Shown: piece after piece, positions 11,251-23,014 of the stretch | How positions within the stretch are numbered: the first letter of the stretch is position 1 | Layout of the letters: every line of letters starts with the position of its first letter | Source: Phoronis australis | Taxonomy: Eukaryota > Phoronida > Phoronidae | Direction: 5' to 3' | Length of the DNA stretch: 64,000 nucleotides | Assembly (NCBI GenBank): GCA_002633005.1 | Contig: NMRA01000344.1 | Span: 323,776 to 387,775, forward strand | Notes under the pieces: model-generated | The model's input: the letters and a program-made list of their open reading frames with translations, nothing else | Told to the model about the DNA's origin: nothing | Databases searched by the model: none | Translations under genes and position numbers: made by a program

Positions 11251-11670
11251 CAAGACACAATCGAATACTTAAAATAAAGTGAACGTTTCGACCGTCAATG
11301 GCAGTGATCATCTTTAGAATGACGGTTATGTGAAGTTGCAGTCACTTGATGAAGTTCCTGCTCTAGGCCACGACCAATATCATACATGCCAGTCATGGAC
11401 GATCACAAATGTTCAAATTAATTATAAATACTCGACTGTGCATCATGAAATGCCTCCCCTCATTGTTTTAAAATACCCAGAAGCGTAGATTATGTTGTCT
11501 GTAACTGCTTAAGATAATTAGACGATTCGTTCAAGGTGACTTGTAGGTTCAAGAAGCAGAGGATACATTGTTCTCACGTGTACACTACAGCCTGCATCCA
11601 TTGTTTATTAAATATTATCTTGTAAGATAATGAGTAATAATGAAAGAGCTTGGAATTTATTTTAATTATT
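11251..11670. other. No gene seen
   Basis: May contain the 5' side of the LINE relic, but no motif could be read. Confidence 0.4.
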
Positions 11671-11805
11671 GGCGGCGTACCATAGGGGACTAGGATGTTA
11701 TAGCCCTCACTTAGTTTAGTGCTGCGTCGTCCATGGGCATGGGTGGCGCGCACCATAGAGGTCTGAGGAGCTATAATCACCCACTAATTTCATTGCTTCG
11801 CCGCC
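11671..11805. mobile_element. GGCGGCGCAC inverted-repeat element, diverged copy
   Basis: Starts GGCGGCGTACCATAGG and ends TGCTTCGCCGCCCATG, inverted-repeat ends shared with the elements at 27463-27606 and 28055-28199. In the middle a second start-like motif (GGCGCGCACCATAGAGG) follows a GTGCTGCGTCGTCCATG end-like motif, suggesting two partial units back to back. Confidence 0.65.
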
Positions 11806-14739
11806 CATGTTAATGCAATGAAGAAATATTTAGTATTATATAGGTTCTGGCATAATGCAACGCAAACATATGATTTAGGATTTCTATCGGAGACGCCTAT
11901 AAAACTGGACGCCTGCGATTAAAATAGTACACATGCATACAAATGTATTTGTATAGGTATAAGGGAAAACTGAACCTGGGAAATACCCGACACCTTTATC
12001 GATATGTTCTCACACCGTGTTATATACAGTTGTTTGCAGAGATGGTCAAGCGACGTTGAAAACAATTCCAAGTTAAACTATTTCTCTCAACTTCAAATAG
12101 AGTAAATAACCGAGTTAAATTTATGAAGACTGCCTAAAAGTGTCAAATAGCCCTTGACGCGACTTTACTGTGCCACTCGTGACTTACCAACTGTCGACAC
12201 CGACTTTTTCTGTTCTCGTGCATGTCTTTTGTCCAATTAACTTAGTCGAATCTGAATATCATTTTGTACTTGTCTGCTCAGGGGTCTGATTCATGAAAAG
12301 TCACTTAATACATACGACAGAAATTTGGTCATACGCTCTCACTTCACAAGTAGCCAAATAATTAAGAGAGCGTCACTGTCTTGGAATAGTTCAGAGAATA
12401 TCTGTAAAAGCAGCAATTAGATGCAAACTCTGAGATTTCACACTTGTGCTCAAGTGAAAGGCAATAAAGAAGACAAATCCTTAAACATTACACATTACAG
12501 CTTTAAAAAGGTTTATACTTACCAGATTGGGAACTACGAAGTTTTCTTATCATAATTCCATGTCAATGTCGAACAATTTAACCACTTCATCGAGCCGGGT
12601 GAAAAGGTACGGCAGCTGTGAATGAACAGGACGGACATTTTTTGTCTAAACTTATCTCTATCGATAGACATATCCTTATCGATAGACTTATCTCTGTCGA
12701 TAAATCTTTACAGACTGATTAATCTCCATCGATAAATTCATTAAGTTAATACATATATTCGTCCATTCTAGCAATAGAGTTGCTGAAATTTTGGCGACTT
12801 AAGAAAAGAGTTCGATTGGATTGGCTTGCTGAATGGAGACGGTTGCGCAACCGATTTCCTCTATGGGCATGCTACAAGGTGCCCTTTCTCCTCTCCCTGT
12901 TCGAGGATGTATTGGAAATGATTTACAAAATGTACAGGACTCCAGCTGATTCTCGTTGCAGTAACCGCACTAATTAACAAACCGGAAGAACGATTTAATG
13001 TATTCTGATCTTCACGTGACTTTGTCAAAAACGAAAAGAGCATCCTTCGAAAACTGGTATGAGAAAGCAAAGTGGAAACTATTTGGCGAAACCGAGCAAG
13101 CAAATTCACAATATAATTATACATGGACTAAGTTTATTCCCAAAGTCACTAAACAATTTAATCAGCATTACATGGTGAGATAAAGTAGATTTTTTTCTAA
13201 AAATTCACAAAATAACCGTTAAAGGGCAGAAGTTTTCGAAAGTCGACGTTGAGTGCTTCCTTCTTTAGTGTGACCCTGTGACGTTGTGGGAGTCACGATG
13301 ATGTCATAGACGCAGGAACCGTTTCTGTTCATGACATTGGATTCTTTTCTAATGCAGATGGATTCCCTTAATCTTCTTTTCCAGTGTCACTTTGACTATC
13401 AACTATTTTTGCCGTGGTGTCAGTGTCGCTTGAGGAGAATCGCGTCAACACGGCTCTGTCGGACAGTGGTTATCCTAAATGGGCGTTTGACAAAGTCTAT
13501 AAAAGAATGGAATAACCGAGAGCTACTTCTGATGAGTAAAGTCGTGATCATAAGAATATGATTGTGATCCCTTACATGAAAGTCAGGTTGATTTTCTGAA
13601 TTTTAGAAGAAATTTCTACTCTATTTATTCCCAAAGATGTACTTATGAAGGCATGAAAACACTAGGTGACAAAGCAGCAAAGACTATCTCTGTATTAAAA
13701 AGCACAAGACTTAACATACTGACATCCTTGAGCAAATACAGCTCATTATGTTTGGCGCAAAGTATTACCTATTATACTGCATATATGTGAGATTTTGAGT
13801 GTTCATTAAGCGCTGAAATCCTACACAGTGGAGAGGAAAACCTGGTGAAATGACAATGAAGATGTCTTGGTAAGGGCTGTTATCGAGAGTATCAACTTAC
13901 CATTGTTATGTTAGGTTAGTGTATGTCATATAATAATGAGAGAAATGATATATTTATTTACTACCGTAACAGTGACCAGCATAGTTTACAATTTTATAAT
14001 CGAGACAATTTACTTAATTATTCAAAACCACTTGAGGTTATTAATCACTTTGACGACGGAATGGATAGATATGCATAGTTACAAGGAAGCATCCCGCGTT
14101 CATAAGATAACGTAGCGTGTTTACATACCGTCGCGTACGATTTGGAATTATTTGAGGATGACATATCGTAGCCATTGCCTCCTTGATCATAAGCGAACTT
14201 AAACAATGTATCTTTGACCTTGATACCCAGGATTGGAAGAACAGCCTACTTGTTATAGTTAAAGATTGAATGTATTACGTGATTATAGAATAGTTCAAAC
14301 ACCAGCCCCTTAGGATCAAGATAATCGAAGCATTGGTATTAATGAAGACGAGAATATATCCCTGTTGTAACAATGATAAAGTTAAACCAGAAATACACTG
14401 ACTTCTGAAATGTAATATATATTCAAATTTGAATGCGTAACTGTTACCGAGATTGAATAACGTGAACGTAATTTCTGCAGACTCAGTTCGTTTGTACATT
14501 TTAAATTCATCAACTTGCTTGTAACCTCGGGTTACTTTCAGCCGCCAAAGAATATGTACGTCAAGGAAATCCACGCATTTTTAATGCAAAAAAACACAAA
14601 TCAAACAAGGTATAAGAATACGCCGACCTTGTTTTGAAGAGTTGGCCTGTTATACAATACTAAGGCACGAATGTCAGCATCAGACTGACTGATCGGAGCA
14701 CTCTTGTAAGCGACAACAGTGACACACTGCGCCACTTTC
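11806..14739. other. No gene recognised
   Basis: Mostly AT-rich spacer. ORFs at 12780-12977 (+), 12861-13124 (-), 12998-13183 (+), 13331-13561 (+) and 14275-14574 (-) are unassigned and overlap or lack splice support. The only structured item is the TATCGATA cluster at 12650-12740. Confidence 0.45.
12650..12740. repeat. Degenerate short tandem repeat rich in ATCGAT
   Basis: Four successive units carry CTATCGATAGAC, TTATCGATAGAC, CTGTCGATAAAT and CCATCGATAAAT at roughly 20 to 30-base spacing, with TTATCTC or TTAATCTC between. It may be a decayed tandem repeat; TATCGATA is also a binding motif known from insects (DRE), which I mention only as an alternative. Confidence 0.55.
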
Positions 14740-16905
14740 TCAAGTTCTTAACATCGCTTTAATCTTAAAGCCCGGAGGGATTAGCGACACATTCAGAGAA
14801 AACTTCCTGGGGTCACAAGACGGCATACTGTGTTGTTCTTCTGGAAGCAGTTGAAACTTTTGAATAATCGACGTCACAAAGAGCACGAGACGTGTGAGCG
14901 CCAAATTCTCACCAAAGCAGCTTCTACGGCCCGCGCCAAACGCGTAGAATGATCGTCGGCTTGGATGATCGGGCGGTACCAGATTCCCTTCACCGTCGAG
15001 AAATCTACTCGGTCTGAACGTCCATGGGTCAGCATACAATGCCGGATCGTGATGAACCTTCCAGACATTACAGAGAACGTCTGTGTCTTTCGGTACTTGG
15101 AACCCGCCGACTGTGGTGTCCTCCATAGTGCAATGCGGTAGCAATACAGGGTTCATTGTGAAATACCGTAAAACCTCATGCACAACCGCCTCACAGTACG
15201 GCATTCGGCTGCGATCTTCGGGTTTAGGAAGCCTGTCTTCACCGACGACACCAATTACCTCTTCGTAAATCGCCTGCTGAACGTCCGGAAAGTTCACCAA
15301 TAGGAGAATGGTGTAGTAGAGTGAGTTGGACGTCGTAAAGGTTGCCGACAACAAAAAGTCCATTATAATGGCCTTTATGTCGGTGTCAGTGTATGGATCC
15401 AAAGCGTTGTCTTCCATTTGACTAGCGAATAAACCGTCGAAAATACTTTGGGCGTCTGACGAGCTGAAGGAGCTTTTTAAGATGTTGAAGTGTTTGTCCA
15501 CAAATTCATCACGTAACTTTACAATGTCATTCATTTTCTTAACGACAGGCAATCCAAAATGTCTAAGCCAGGGAAAGTTATTGATTAAGGCGCTTTCTGT
15601 TGGATGCAGAACTTCAACAAAGCGCTGCGTAAAGTCAATGACTGCTTTCCCATCGGTTTTATCTAACCGTTCACCGAGAATTAACGAACAAGTGATATTN
15701 GCATACAATGCCGGATCGTGATGAACCTTCCAGACATTACAGAGAACGTCTGTGTCTTTCGGGACTTGGAACCCGCCGACTGTGGTGTCCTCCATAGTGC
15801 AATGCGGTAGCAATACAGGGTTCATTGTGAAATACCGTAAAACCTCATGCACAACTGCCTCACAGTACGGCATTCGGCTGCGATCTTCGGGTTTAGGAAG
15901 CCTGTCTTCACCGACGACACCAATTACCTCTTCGTAAATCGCTTGCTGAACGTCCGGAAAATTCACCAATAGAAGAATGGTGTAGTAGAGTGAGTTGGAC
16001 GTCGTAAAGGTTGCCGACAACAAGAAGTCCATTATAATGGCCTTTATGTCGGTGTCAGTATATGGATCCAAAGCGTTGTCTTCCATTTGACTAGCGAATA
16101 AACCGTCGAAAATACTCTGGGCGTCTGACGAGCTGAAGGAGCTTTTTAAGATGTTGAAGTGTTTGTCCACAAATTCATCACGTAACTTTACAATGTCATT
16201 CATTTTCTTAACGACAGGCAATCCAAAATGCCTAAGCCAGGGAAAGTTATTGATTAAGGCGCTTTCTGTTGGATGCAGAACTTCAACAAAGCGCTGCGTA
16301 AAGTCAATGACTGCTTTCCCATCGGTTTTATCTAACCGTTCACCGAGAATTAACGAACAAGTGATATTAAATATAGTCGAGTTCAACAATGGTCTACAGT
16401 CAAATGGCATTCTTTCATAATCAGCAAAGCTTCTCAATAGATCGTCAACTTCTTCTAATATCAAATTCTCTAGTTTTACGAAGCCAACACCGTGTGACTT
16501 CATTACCGATGTAGCCACTTTTCGTAGGCGGAGCATTTTCGGCGTGTAGCTCTGAAACACAATGTCCTGTGAACCATAAGCTAATACATCCGTCACAAAG
16601 CTTGGTGGCCTGCCCGCAAAGGCGGCACTCTTTCTGACTAGTGCTTCGTGTACTGTGTCCACACTGCTCAACACAACTGTATTACGACCGAGAATGTTCA
16701 GCGTGTAGACATCACCAAATTCTTCGGCCCACTTAGTCAAAGTCTTGTGAGTGGTCGACGGCTCTAGCTGGTGCGCATTCCCAATAAAAGGCAACTGTTT
16801 CGGGCCTGGTATATGGTGAAGTATAGACGAGTACTTCTTCCACGCTATGTACATACACAGAACGATGACGCCTGCAATAAGGATCATGGTGCTATTCACC
16901 AGCAA
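14740..16905 (-). CDS. Cytochrome P450, intronless, inflated by an in-frame assembly duplication
   Basis: Heme-thiolate monooxygenase, microsomal type: an N-terminal hydrophobic anchor (residues 5-22), a proline-rich hinge (HHIPGPKQLPFIGNAHQL), the K-helix EVLR, an FRPSRF motif and the heme loop FGAGRRSCFG with its Cys ligand at ORF residue 663 (codon 14917-14919). The C-helix Trp of most P450s is Met here (YTPKMLRLRKVA), and the I-helix reads SATFTTS where AGxDTTS is usual, so the acidic residue is Phe. The general pattern fits the animal CYP2 clan; I cannot name the family. The frame is 721 codons, but residues equivalent to NITCS..DPALY occur twice around the N at 15700. Removing one copy leaves about 498 residues, the normal P450 length. 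No intron is present. Confidence 0.93.
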   Translation of the reverse strand: MLVNSTMILIAGVIVLCMYIAWKKYSSILHHIPGPKQLPFIGNAHQLEPSTTHKTLTKWAEEFGDVYTLNILGRNTVVLSSVDTVHEALVRKSAAFAGRPPSFVTDVLAYGSQDIVFQSYTPKMLRLRKVATSVMKSHGVGFVKLENLILEEVDDLLRSFADYERMPFDCRPLLNSTIFNITCSLILGERLDKTDGKAVIDFTQRFVEVLHPTESALINNFPWLRHFGLPVVKKMNDIVKLRDEFVDKHFNILKSSFSSSDAQSIFDGLFASQMEDNALDPYTDTDIKAIIMDFLLSATFTTSNSLYYTILLLVNFPDVQQAIYEEVIGVVGEDRLPKPEDRSRMPYCEAVVHEVLRYFTMNPVLLPHCTMEDTTVGGFQVPKDTDVLCNVWKVHHDPALYXNITCSLILGERLDKTDGKAVIDFTQRFVEVLHPTESALINNFPWLRHFGLPVVKKMNDIVKLRDEFVDKHFNILKSSFSSSDAQSIFDGLFASQMEDNALDPYTDTDIKAIIMDFLLSATFTTSNSLYYTILLLVNFPDVQQAIYEEVIGVVGEDRLPKPEDRSRMPYCEAVVHEVLRYFTMNPVLLPHCTMEDTTVGGFQVPKDTDVLCNVWKVHHDPALYADPWTFRPSRFLDGEGNLVPPDHPSRRSFYAFGAGRRSCFGENLALTRLVLFVTSIIQKFQLLPEEQHSMPSCDPRKFSLNVSLIPPGFKIKAMLRT
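15032..15699 (-). repeat. Direct duplication inside the P450, copy 1
   Basis: The 668 bases here match 15701-16368 base for base in length, with at least eight single-base differences seen by eye, all substitutions. The copies are separated by one N. Allele-like divergence, equal length and the N junction point to two haplotype contigs joined end to end, not a biological repeat. Confidence 0.93.
15700..15700. other. Single N, assembly join
   Basis: The only undetermined base in the P450; it separates the two 668-base copies. 668 plus 1 is divisible by three, so the reading frame happens to stay open across the join. Confidence 0.95.
15701..16368 (-). repeat. Direct duplication inside the P450, copy 2
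   Basis: Second copy of the 668-base block. It continues without a break into the unique 5' part of the P450, as copy 1 continues into the unique 3' part. Confidence 0.93.
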
Positions 16906-19900
16906 TGGCTAAAGGCAGACAGTCCGATTTTATCAACTCGGACGGGGTAGCTGACCTGGAGAGCTGTTATGAAAGAAAGCGAGTTTTAAGGTACGTCAGC
17001 TGCAGCAGGTTGAGTCCATTTACACGGGGTGACAATAATATAGCTCGTCAATTGTGAAACACGGCTAATGACCACCTTTGTGCACACCATACTTGACAGT
17101 CGGAGATGTGTGTCTGTGCGTTTGGGCACTATTTTGCGAGTCGTATTTACGATGGATGGATATAACATATTCCTCACTTACGCCGCAACATTGTAATTTA
17201 AACGGTGTATGCATCGATGATTAGAGCGTGTTTTTGAATCCCGGCACAAGTTACATAATTCTCAACGTCGGGTGTTTTCTAGGAGTTGGACGATACACAT
17301 TTTTTAGATTTGATTTCACCAAATTTCTACGTTGTCCAGTTTATTATACCTACGCTGCAACAAAACTAGTAAAGTATTGTAGTAAAATTGAGTCTCAAAC
17401 GAAAGTAGTCAAACAAAATACCGTTTACCCGTCAAGACGCCCAATTCGGTAACACCAAAAAATGACCGGTAATAACTATTATTTGGGCAAGATTATGATT
17501 ACAGAATGGCTTAATCATATTCAGTTACTAGCTTATTGTTCAATTCCCATTCATTCTAAGTCACGAGGGAAAACTATTCTGATAATGAATTTGGGGTCAG
17601 CCCAGCCCTTTCGGCGGGCAATTGCGGATCATTTTGTCTAAATGCTTTCGATAGGTAGTGTAGTAGATCGGTTCTTTGACTACCATGTAGTATGCTAGGT
17701 TTGAAGGATTTGGAGTGTAGGGGACTTTAATTAGGCCGGTCACCACACCAACAAAAGCGGAATACCAACTAAGAGCGACAAGTCTAATTTGCTGAGTTTA
17801 TCTGTTCCTCGATCATCACTTACATCACCCACTGTAATAAAGCATGAATACTGGACACTAAAAATCTGTATGCTCAGAATTTTATACTTACTATGCATGC
17901 TACTCAATGAAATCCGTATAGAACAAATCTTTGGAGACCTTCATTCACTTGATCACATGAAATTGCGGACAAAAATTTCAAAAACACCAAATTACGAATT
18001 CAAGGATGCTATTTAGTGACGTCATGGTAAACGGTCTTCATACACATCCGGATTTTTGACGGTCGCTCCGAAGCAATTCTGTGAATTTGTTCTCATCTCT
18101 CATGAATGTTATTTGAACGCACCTCACACAATTTAGGGACAATGTGAACGTGGCTTAGTAAAATAAGGTTATTCGTAACCGAAGAACCACCCATATTTCT
18201 GACGTAACCCCACAGCGAAATCCTGCAGTTGCCCATAGGTGATTTCCAGTGATAAACGTGCGGTCAGACACCTCAGACATCGGAAATCTCCGTCAAAGCC
18301 GAGTGTCCGCTGTGCTTCAACAAAGATTAGGATCTTTCACTGAAGCAAAGGATAAGAGAAACACGTGGGCACGAGACAACTTTGGTGCAAGTCTTACATT
18401 CTAGTGAAACTGCTACTCATGCAATTGAACAACTTGCAACCAAAAGATATCATAGCTATTATGTTAGGAACATATTTCTAATTCGCTCGTGGCAACAAAG
18501 AGTTTGACAGGCAATTTCGTACCGTTTTCAAGAGATGTGTAAAGGAAAAATGGCCTTTTATCACCAGCCCAAATTTTAGTTGTCTCGTTCACAACTACAC
18601 CCAACTTTACGTCATGTAACCTGAAAAACGTGCGGATTCATTGGTGATGCTACATCAAATGTAACACTTAGAACTAAGACCACAAATGTCAAGTCACTAT
18701 ACAGCTTTCCACAAGATAGGATACAAATAATCTGCTGAGATACCATTGAATGGAGAATGGACAAAGGACAAATTGAAACTTGACGCTAATGAAAGCCACC
18801 ACTAAAGTAAGTTTATACTTAGCCAAGTCTACTCTGGTTTAATTGTTGTCCTTCAATTGTGTCTCAAAATCAAGTAAATCATTACCAATGTTGCCAAGGT
18901 CAACGAACCTAATTTCTAGTCGCTGTTCTTATCGAATACCAGAGTTGAGTTAATCTTATCTCGTCTTGTAACAAAGTGGAAAACTGGGATCTTCCATCGT
19001 GGAAACTTTAATTTCTCTTTGCATTTGCTTAAGTGCTTCACCCTGAAAGCCAGTCCTCACTTTAAAAACTCCAACGCAGTCCTATAACGTACGTTGTGAC
19101 GGTAGTTTGATAAAACCGGCAGAGCGCATATGCAGCAGATGATTTCAACTTCATGCTGAGGGACCATCTCACAATCATGGGATGCTACAACATACTTTTG
19201 GAATCCTTGGCCTCGAATGCCTTCCTCTGTTACTCCCAAAATATGGCCATGAACGAGCGACTCTCAAACGAATTTCTTTTCAATTCATCTAACATTCGTG
19301 TATTTATGTGGCAGTGCGGTAATGGGACTGAGGGAGCCCAGCGCCCTCTCTAGTTAGGACTTTGGAGGAAAGGTATGCAAAGGTGCTTTTTGGGGACGTC
19401 AAATTACTTGGGCGCCATGTAGCACTTTTGGAGCTAGTCAAAAATCCGTTTGTAAAAAGCAACAAAAAAAAACAACGCTGTATGATGCATTCTTAGACTT
19501 GGCTCCCTAGTAAATGGATGCCAAACCGCCACTGTTTGTTCACGACTAAACGTTTTACAGTTGCAAGTTGATTGAGTGTTTTGAAAGAAGTAGTTTTATG
19601 GTGAATGAAAATCCAGTTGATGTTAATGACAACTTTTTTGACGTGGAACTTTTTCGGCCATGACATCAAAGACTGGCAAAGTGAGAGATTAGAAAGAGAC
19701 GAGCAAGGAGAAGGCAGGGAAACAGCTGAACGTGAGAAATTGCCTAATGTCAAAATGGACGATATTTATAACGCTGCAAGCTGAGATGACACTTTAATTT
19801 AACGTTTTCAGGACATGCAAGACGCCAGGAATTATACCACTATTGCCATCAGTACATAGTTCTAAGCAGTTTGGCCTGGTTTAGACAATGTATATTTTAT

Positions 19901-20071
19901 CTGTCTTGTAATCAACATGTGAAAAACCCTGGTGGTTTTCTCCAGGCTGTAGTATCGTGGTCACTTTTACAAGCATGTGCGGCGTGCATTTCAGTGTATG
20001 TAGCGCAGCACACAGTGAATCAATGTTGAGTAATCTGACAGAGGTTGGATGTGAATGTCGTTATGAACTAT
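16906..20071. other. No gene recognised (includes the P450 upstream flank)
   Basis: AT-rich, with short unassigned ORFs on both strands. I saw no clear TATA box close to the P450 start codon. A diverged repeat phrase occurs near 17794 (see 6408-7486). Confidence 0.45.
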
Positions 20072-20291
20072 TGTAACTAAAGGTAGGCATATACAAATTA
20101 TTCAAAATATCATTTTGTAACTAAAGGAAGGCATATATAAATTATTCACAATATCATTTTTTAACTAAAGGTAGGAGTATACAAGCTATTCACAATATCA
20201 TTTTGTAACTTAAGGTAGGCATATATAAGTTATTCACAATATCATTCTGTAACTAAAGATAGATATATAAAAGTTATTCACAATATCATTT
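20072..20291 (+). repeat. 44-bp tandem repeat, five copies
   Basis: Five units of exactly 44 bases start at 20072, 20116, 20160, 20204 and 20248. Each begins TGTAACTAAAGGTAGGCATA or a variant and ends CACAATATCATTT. Divergence between units is moderate. Confidence 0.93.
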
Positions 20292-22129
20292 TGTGGTCAA
20301 GTACAATTGCTACGCCTGTCATATATCGGAAAACTACATATTTTCCAATCATCAGGATTCATGTAAAAATAAATCTTTAAGTTTATCGTCGTTTAGGATC
20401 AAAACTAGCTTTCGTGCCAAGCAGACAAATGATAAGATGTTAATTACAAAATTCCTCCTAAGAAGAACGTGTGTGGTTTAACGAAAATCCTTCCTTTTTT
20501 ACGTGAAGTGTTCTTTCATAGAAATGAATCTGAGTCGATCTCAAAAGAGGACAAGAGCAGCAGAGAAGAAACAGAAAATCACCAAAGTTTCAAAATAACT
20601 TTTGGGTTTAACAGACCTCATCAGCCGCCAGTCTTACTCCTCCGGGTAAAGTGTCCAGCCATCATTTCCAATCACTTAGTTCGCCCTAAACTTACCAATC
20701 GTTTCAGTGCCTGCCATAGCAGCAGAGAACGTTCCAGGAGACAACAAAAGCGTTTACACCCCAACCTATCGTGCACTGTTAACGATATTGAGACTACAGA
20801 ATTATGGTAAAGGAATGGCGGTTTTGAGACATCCAGTTGAGGTAACAAAATACAGAAAATTTGAATCTCATACTGGAATTTGCTTACTAGAGTTAGCGAC
20901 GTTGCGTCCGTCTCTCATGGACTTCAGCTTGGTCAGTGATGTTATTATTATTCTGGCAAATAGGTGGCGTTTTAACCAGACGGCGTGGCATTGAGGTCAG
21001 GACACTATCTAATAAGTGTGAGAGATGGAACCTTAAACCTCCTCGTTTATTCAGGGAGGGACTCTCGATGCGTTCACGGGGAGCTTCCTTGACACCCCTT
21101 CTGAACCAATCTTCCTCACAGTTTCTGTATTTTTAAGGAATTCTGGATTCATAATGGCCTTTCATCGTTCCAGAATAGTGTAACCTTTAAAATGTGTGGA
21201 GAATGCGCACAGGAGCTAAAGATGAGAAAACTAACTCTGGTATTTATCAATCTGTGTATTCACACTGTTGTCAAAATTGTTTGTCCTATATCTGGATCAA
21301 AATAGCACCATTGTTTGCAATGACTGAGAAAGAAACACAATGCTGACCCTGATGTTTCATACAAAATTGAATCGGCCACGTGCCATTGCACGATTAGACC
21401 CTTTCCAGAGAGATATTGCAGCAATACCACCAACGTGTTACAAAGTGGACAACGTGGTCTTTCTACATTCGATCGTTACATGTAGGTGGCGCATTGTAGT
21501 TTTGCAGAGTTTTGGCTGCCAACGCAGCCCTAGAGTGGAGATGGGTCCTTCCCTCACGTCCTTATCAAGAGTCTGAAAAAAGGTTTTGTAGCATTCCGAA
21601 CTCACAAGCACTACTCATGATAACTGAAACTGAATAATGCTACAGACTTTTAATCAGTTAATTTACATCAAAAATATCGTTGCATAACAACTGTACTTAC
21701 AACACTTCAAATGCGAAATGATCAGATCTTTACGAATGCTGCCAATGCAGTGGTGACTCCGGATGTCCAAATTCACACTACAAACATGAACATATGCCAA
21801 GGCTTTGGAATCGTTTGGTTCTAATGGATGAAAACAGAATTGCAAAAAGTCTTTTTACGTGACCTTAAACATCGGAACTTGCAATTGGTCAAGTTCAATG
21901 TTTAATATTATGGAGTAATACGATTTTTTAAAGAAAATTTCAGGAACAAACACACCGTGTCTCTCGAAAGCTTCAAAGCATTCAGTTTCCAGTTAGATGA
22001 TTAAGAATAATCACTGAGAAACTAAAACTGTGCTTATACATATCTGTTAAAAATGACTATTGTGTAGAAGAGAATTTACTTTTGCCGGTGTCTCAGAGGT
22101 CCGTCATAGCTTGATTGAGAGCAGGTATT
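20292..22129. other. No gene recognised
   Basis: Overlapping ORFs at 20293-20481, 20469-20810, 20707-20994 and 21340-21576 (+) and 21663-21845 (-) have no motif that I recognise. Their dense packing could reflect a decayed coding element, but I cannot support a call. Confidence 0.4.
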
Positions 22130-22525
22130 CTACCATTAGGTGGGTCGGTACTGCGGAATTCCTGTGAATGAACGGAAATGTCGTGTTTGTAAAAACCGAA
22201 TTGAATATGAAGTTCATTTCATCTTTGACTGTGAAAAATATACTCATATTCTACAATTTTTATATGGGGTTTAGCCCTATCTCAAATATTCCAAAATGAC
22301 TTGACAAGTCTAGCAAAATTCATTCAAGACGCTTTGCAGGTTAGAAGTAATTACTTGTTTGTAAACTAGTCTGAAGTTGTCAGATTTGAGTGTATACTGT
22401 ATGTTATGTAATGTTTAATTGTTATTATGAGACTGAGGCTGAGGGGTGTGGTGCATATTCTGTATTTGAGATCATGTATTTACTGGCAACTTTGTGTCAC
22501 TATAATAAATAAATAATAATAGATA
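22130..22525 (+). mobile_element. LINE 3'-end relic with zinc-knuckle-like C terminus
   Basis: Plus-strand translation reads VGRYCGIPVNERKCRVCKNR, then IEYEVHFIFDCEKY, i.e. C-x2-C, His and Cys as at the C terminus of many non-LTR retrotransposon polyproteins (IPxxERxCRxC .. HFxxxC). A frame change follows and LTSLAKFIQDALQVRS, the usual last helix, appears before a stop. The block ends with a TAATAAATAAATAATAAT tail near 22503-22520, typical of LINE 3' ends. Stops and shifts show it is inactive. Confidence 0.82.
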
Positions 22526-22864
22526 CAACTGCTGTTCATATTTTACTTCCTATCGAAAACAATGCTGAAAGGAATTTGAAAATAATAGTAGAACGACTAT
22601 GCTATTTAAACGATGTGATGAAGATTTGAACTATTATACTGGCAGCTGAAAGTCTTGTCAGTACTTGATTTGAAATCGCGACGTAACTTCATGACAATAC
22701 GCAAACAGTGAAACACTAAATGATAACTGATCAACCGTTGACTCAGATAAACCATGTTTCACAAAAACACTATTGAAAACAGAGAAGATATCCGAAGGCA
22801 TCCCAATACGAGATGGAAGGTACCATTTTGTTTTCACGGTGGGCACCAATTACTGGTATGGTAA
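22526..22864. other. No gene recognised
   Basis: A minus-strand ORF (22658-22849, 63 codons) lies just downstream of the small ORF at 22865-23014 and could be a further exon of the same transcript, but no splice pair was convincing. Confidence 0.35.
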
Positions 22865-23014
22865 TTAACAAGTAGGAACACTTCGTATCACGATTTTTAA
22901 TTTGTCATCGTATGGAATACTCCTCTTTGTTGGAACTTGCATGAATCCTTCACCAAAAATGACCAAACAAACGACGCAGACAACAACGATCAATCGAATA
23001 CGAGATAACTTCAT
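22865..23014 (-). CDS. Small ORF, 49 codons, signal-peptide or signal-anchor N terminus
   Basis: From ATG at 23014 to a TAA at 22865-22867 the minus strand encodes a peptide beginning MKLSRIRLIVVVCVVCLVIF, a textbook basic N terminus followed by a hydrophobic stretch of about 14 residues, then GEGFMQVPTKRSIPYDDKLK and IVIRSVPTC. A dibasic KR precedes SIPYDD. It could be a short secreted precursor cleaved at KR, or the first exon of a type II membrane protein. No homologue is recognised and chance ORFs of this size are common, so this is a weak call. Confidence 0.3.
   Translation of the reverse strand: MKLSRIRLIVVVCVVCLVIFGEGFMQVPTKRSIPYDDKLKIVIRSVPTC

Noticed and set aside
14740-16905. A two-module P450 fusion protein
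   Set aside because: The duplicated part is centred on an N, the copies are allele-like and only one heme loop exists.
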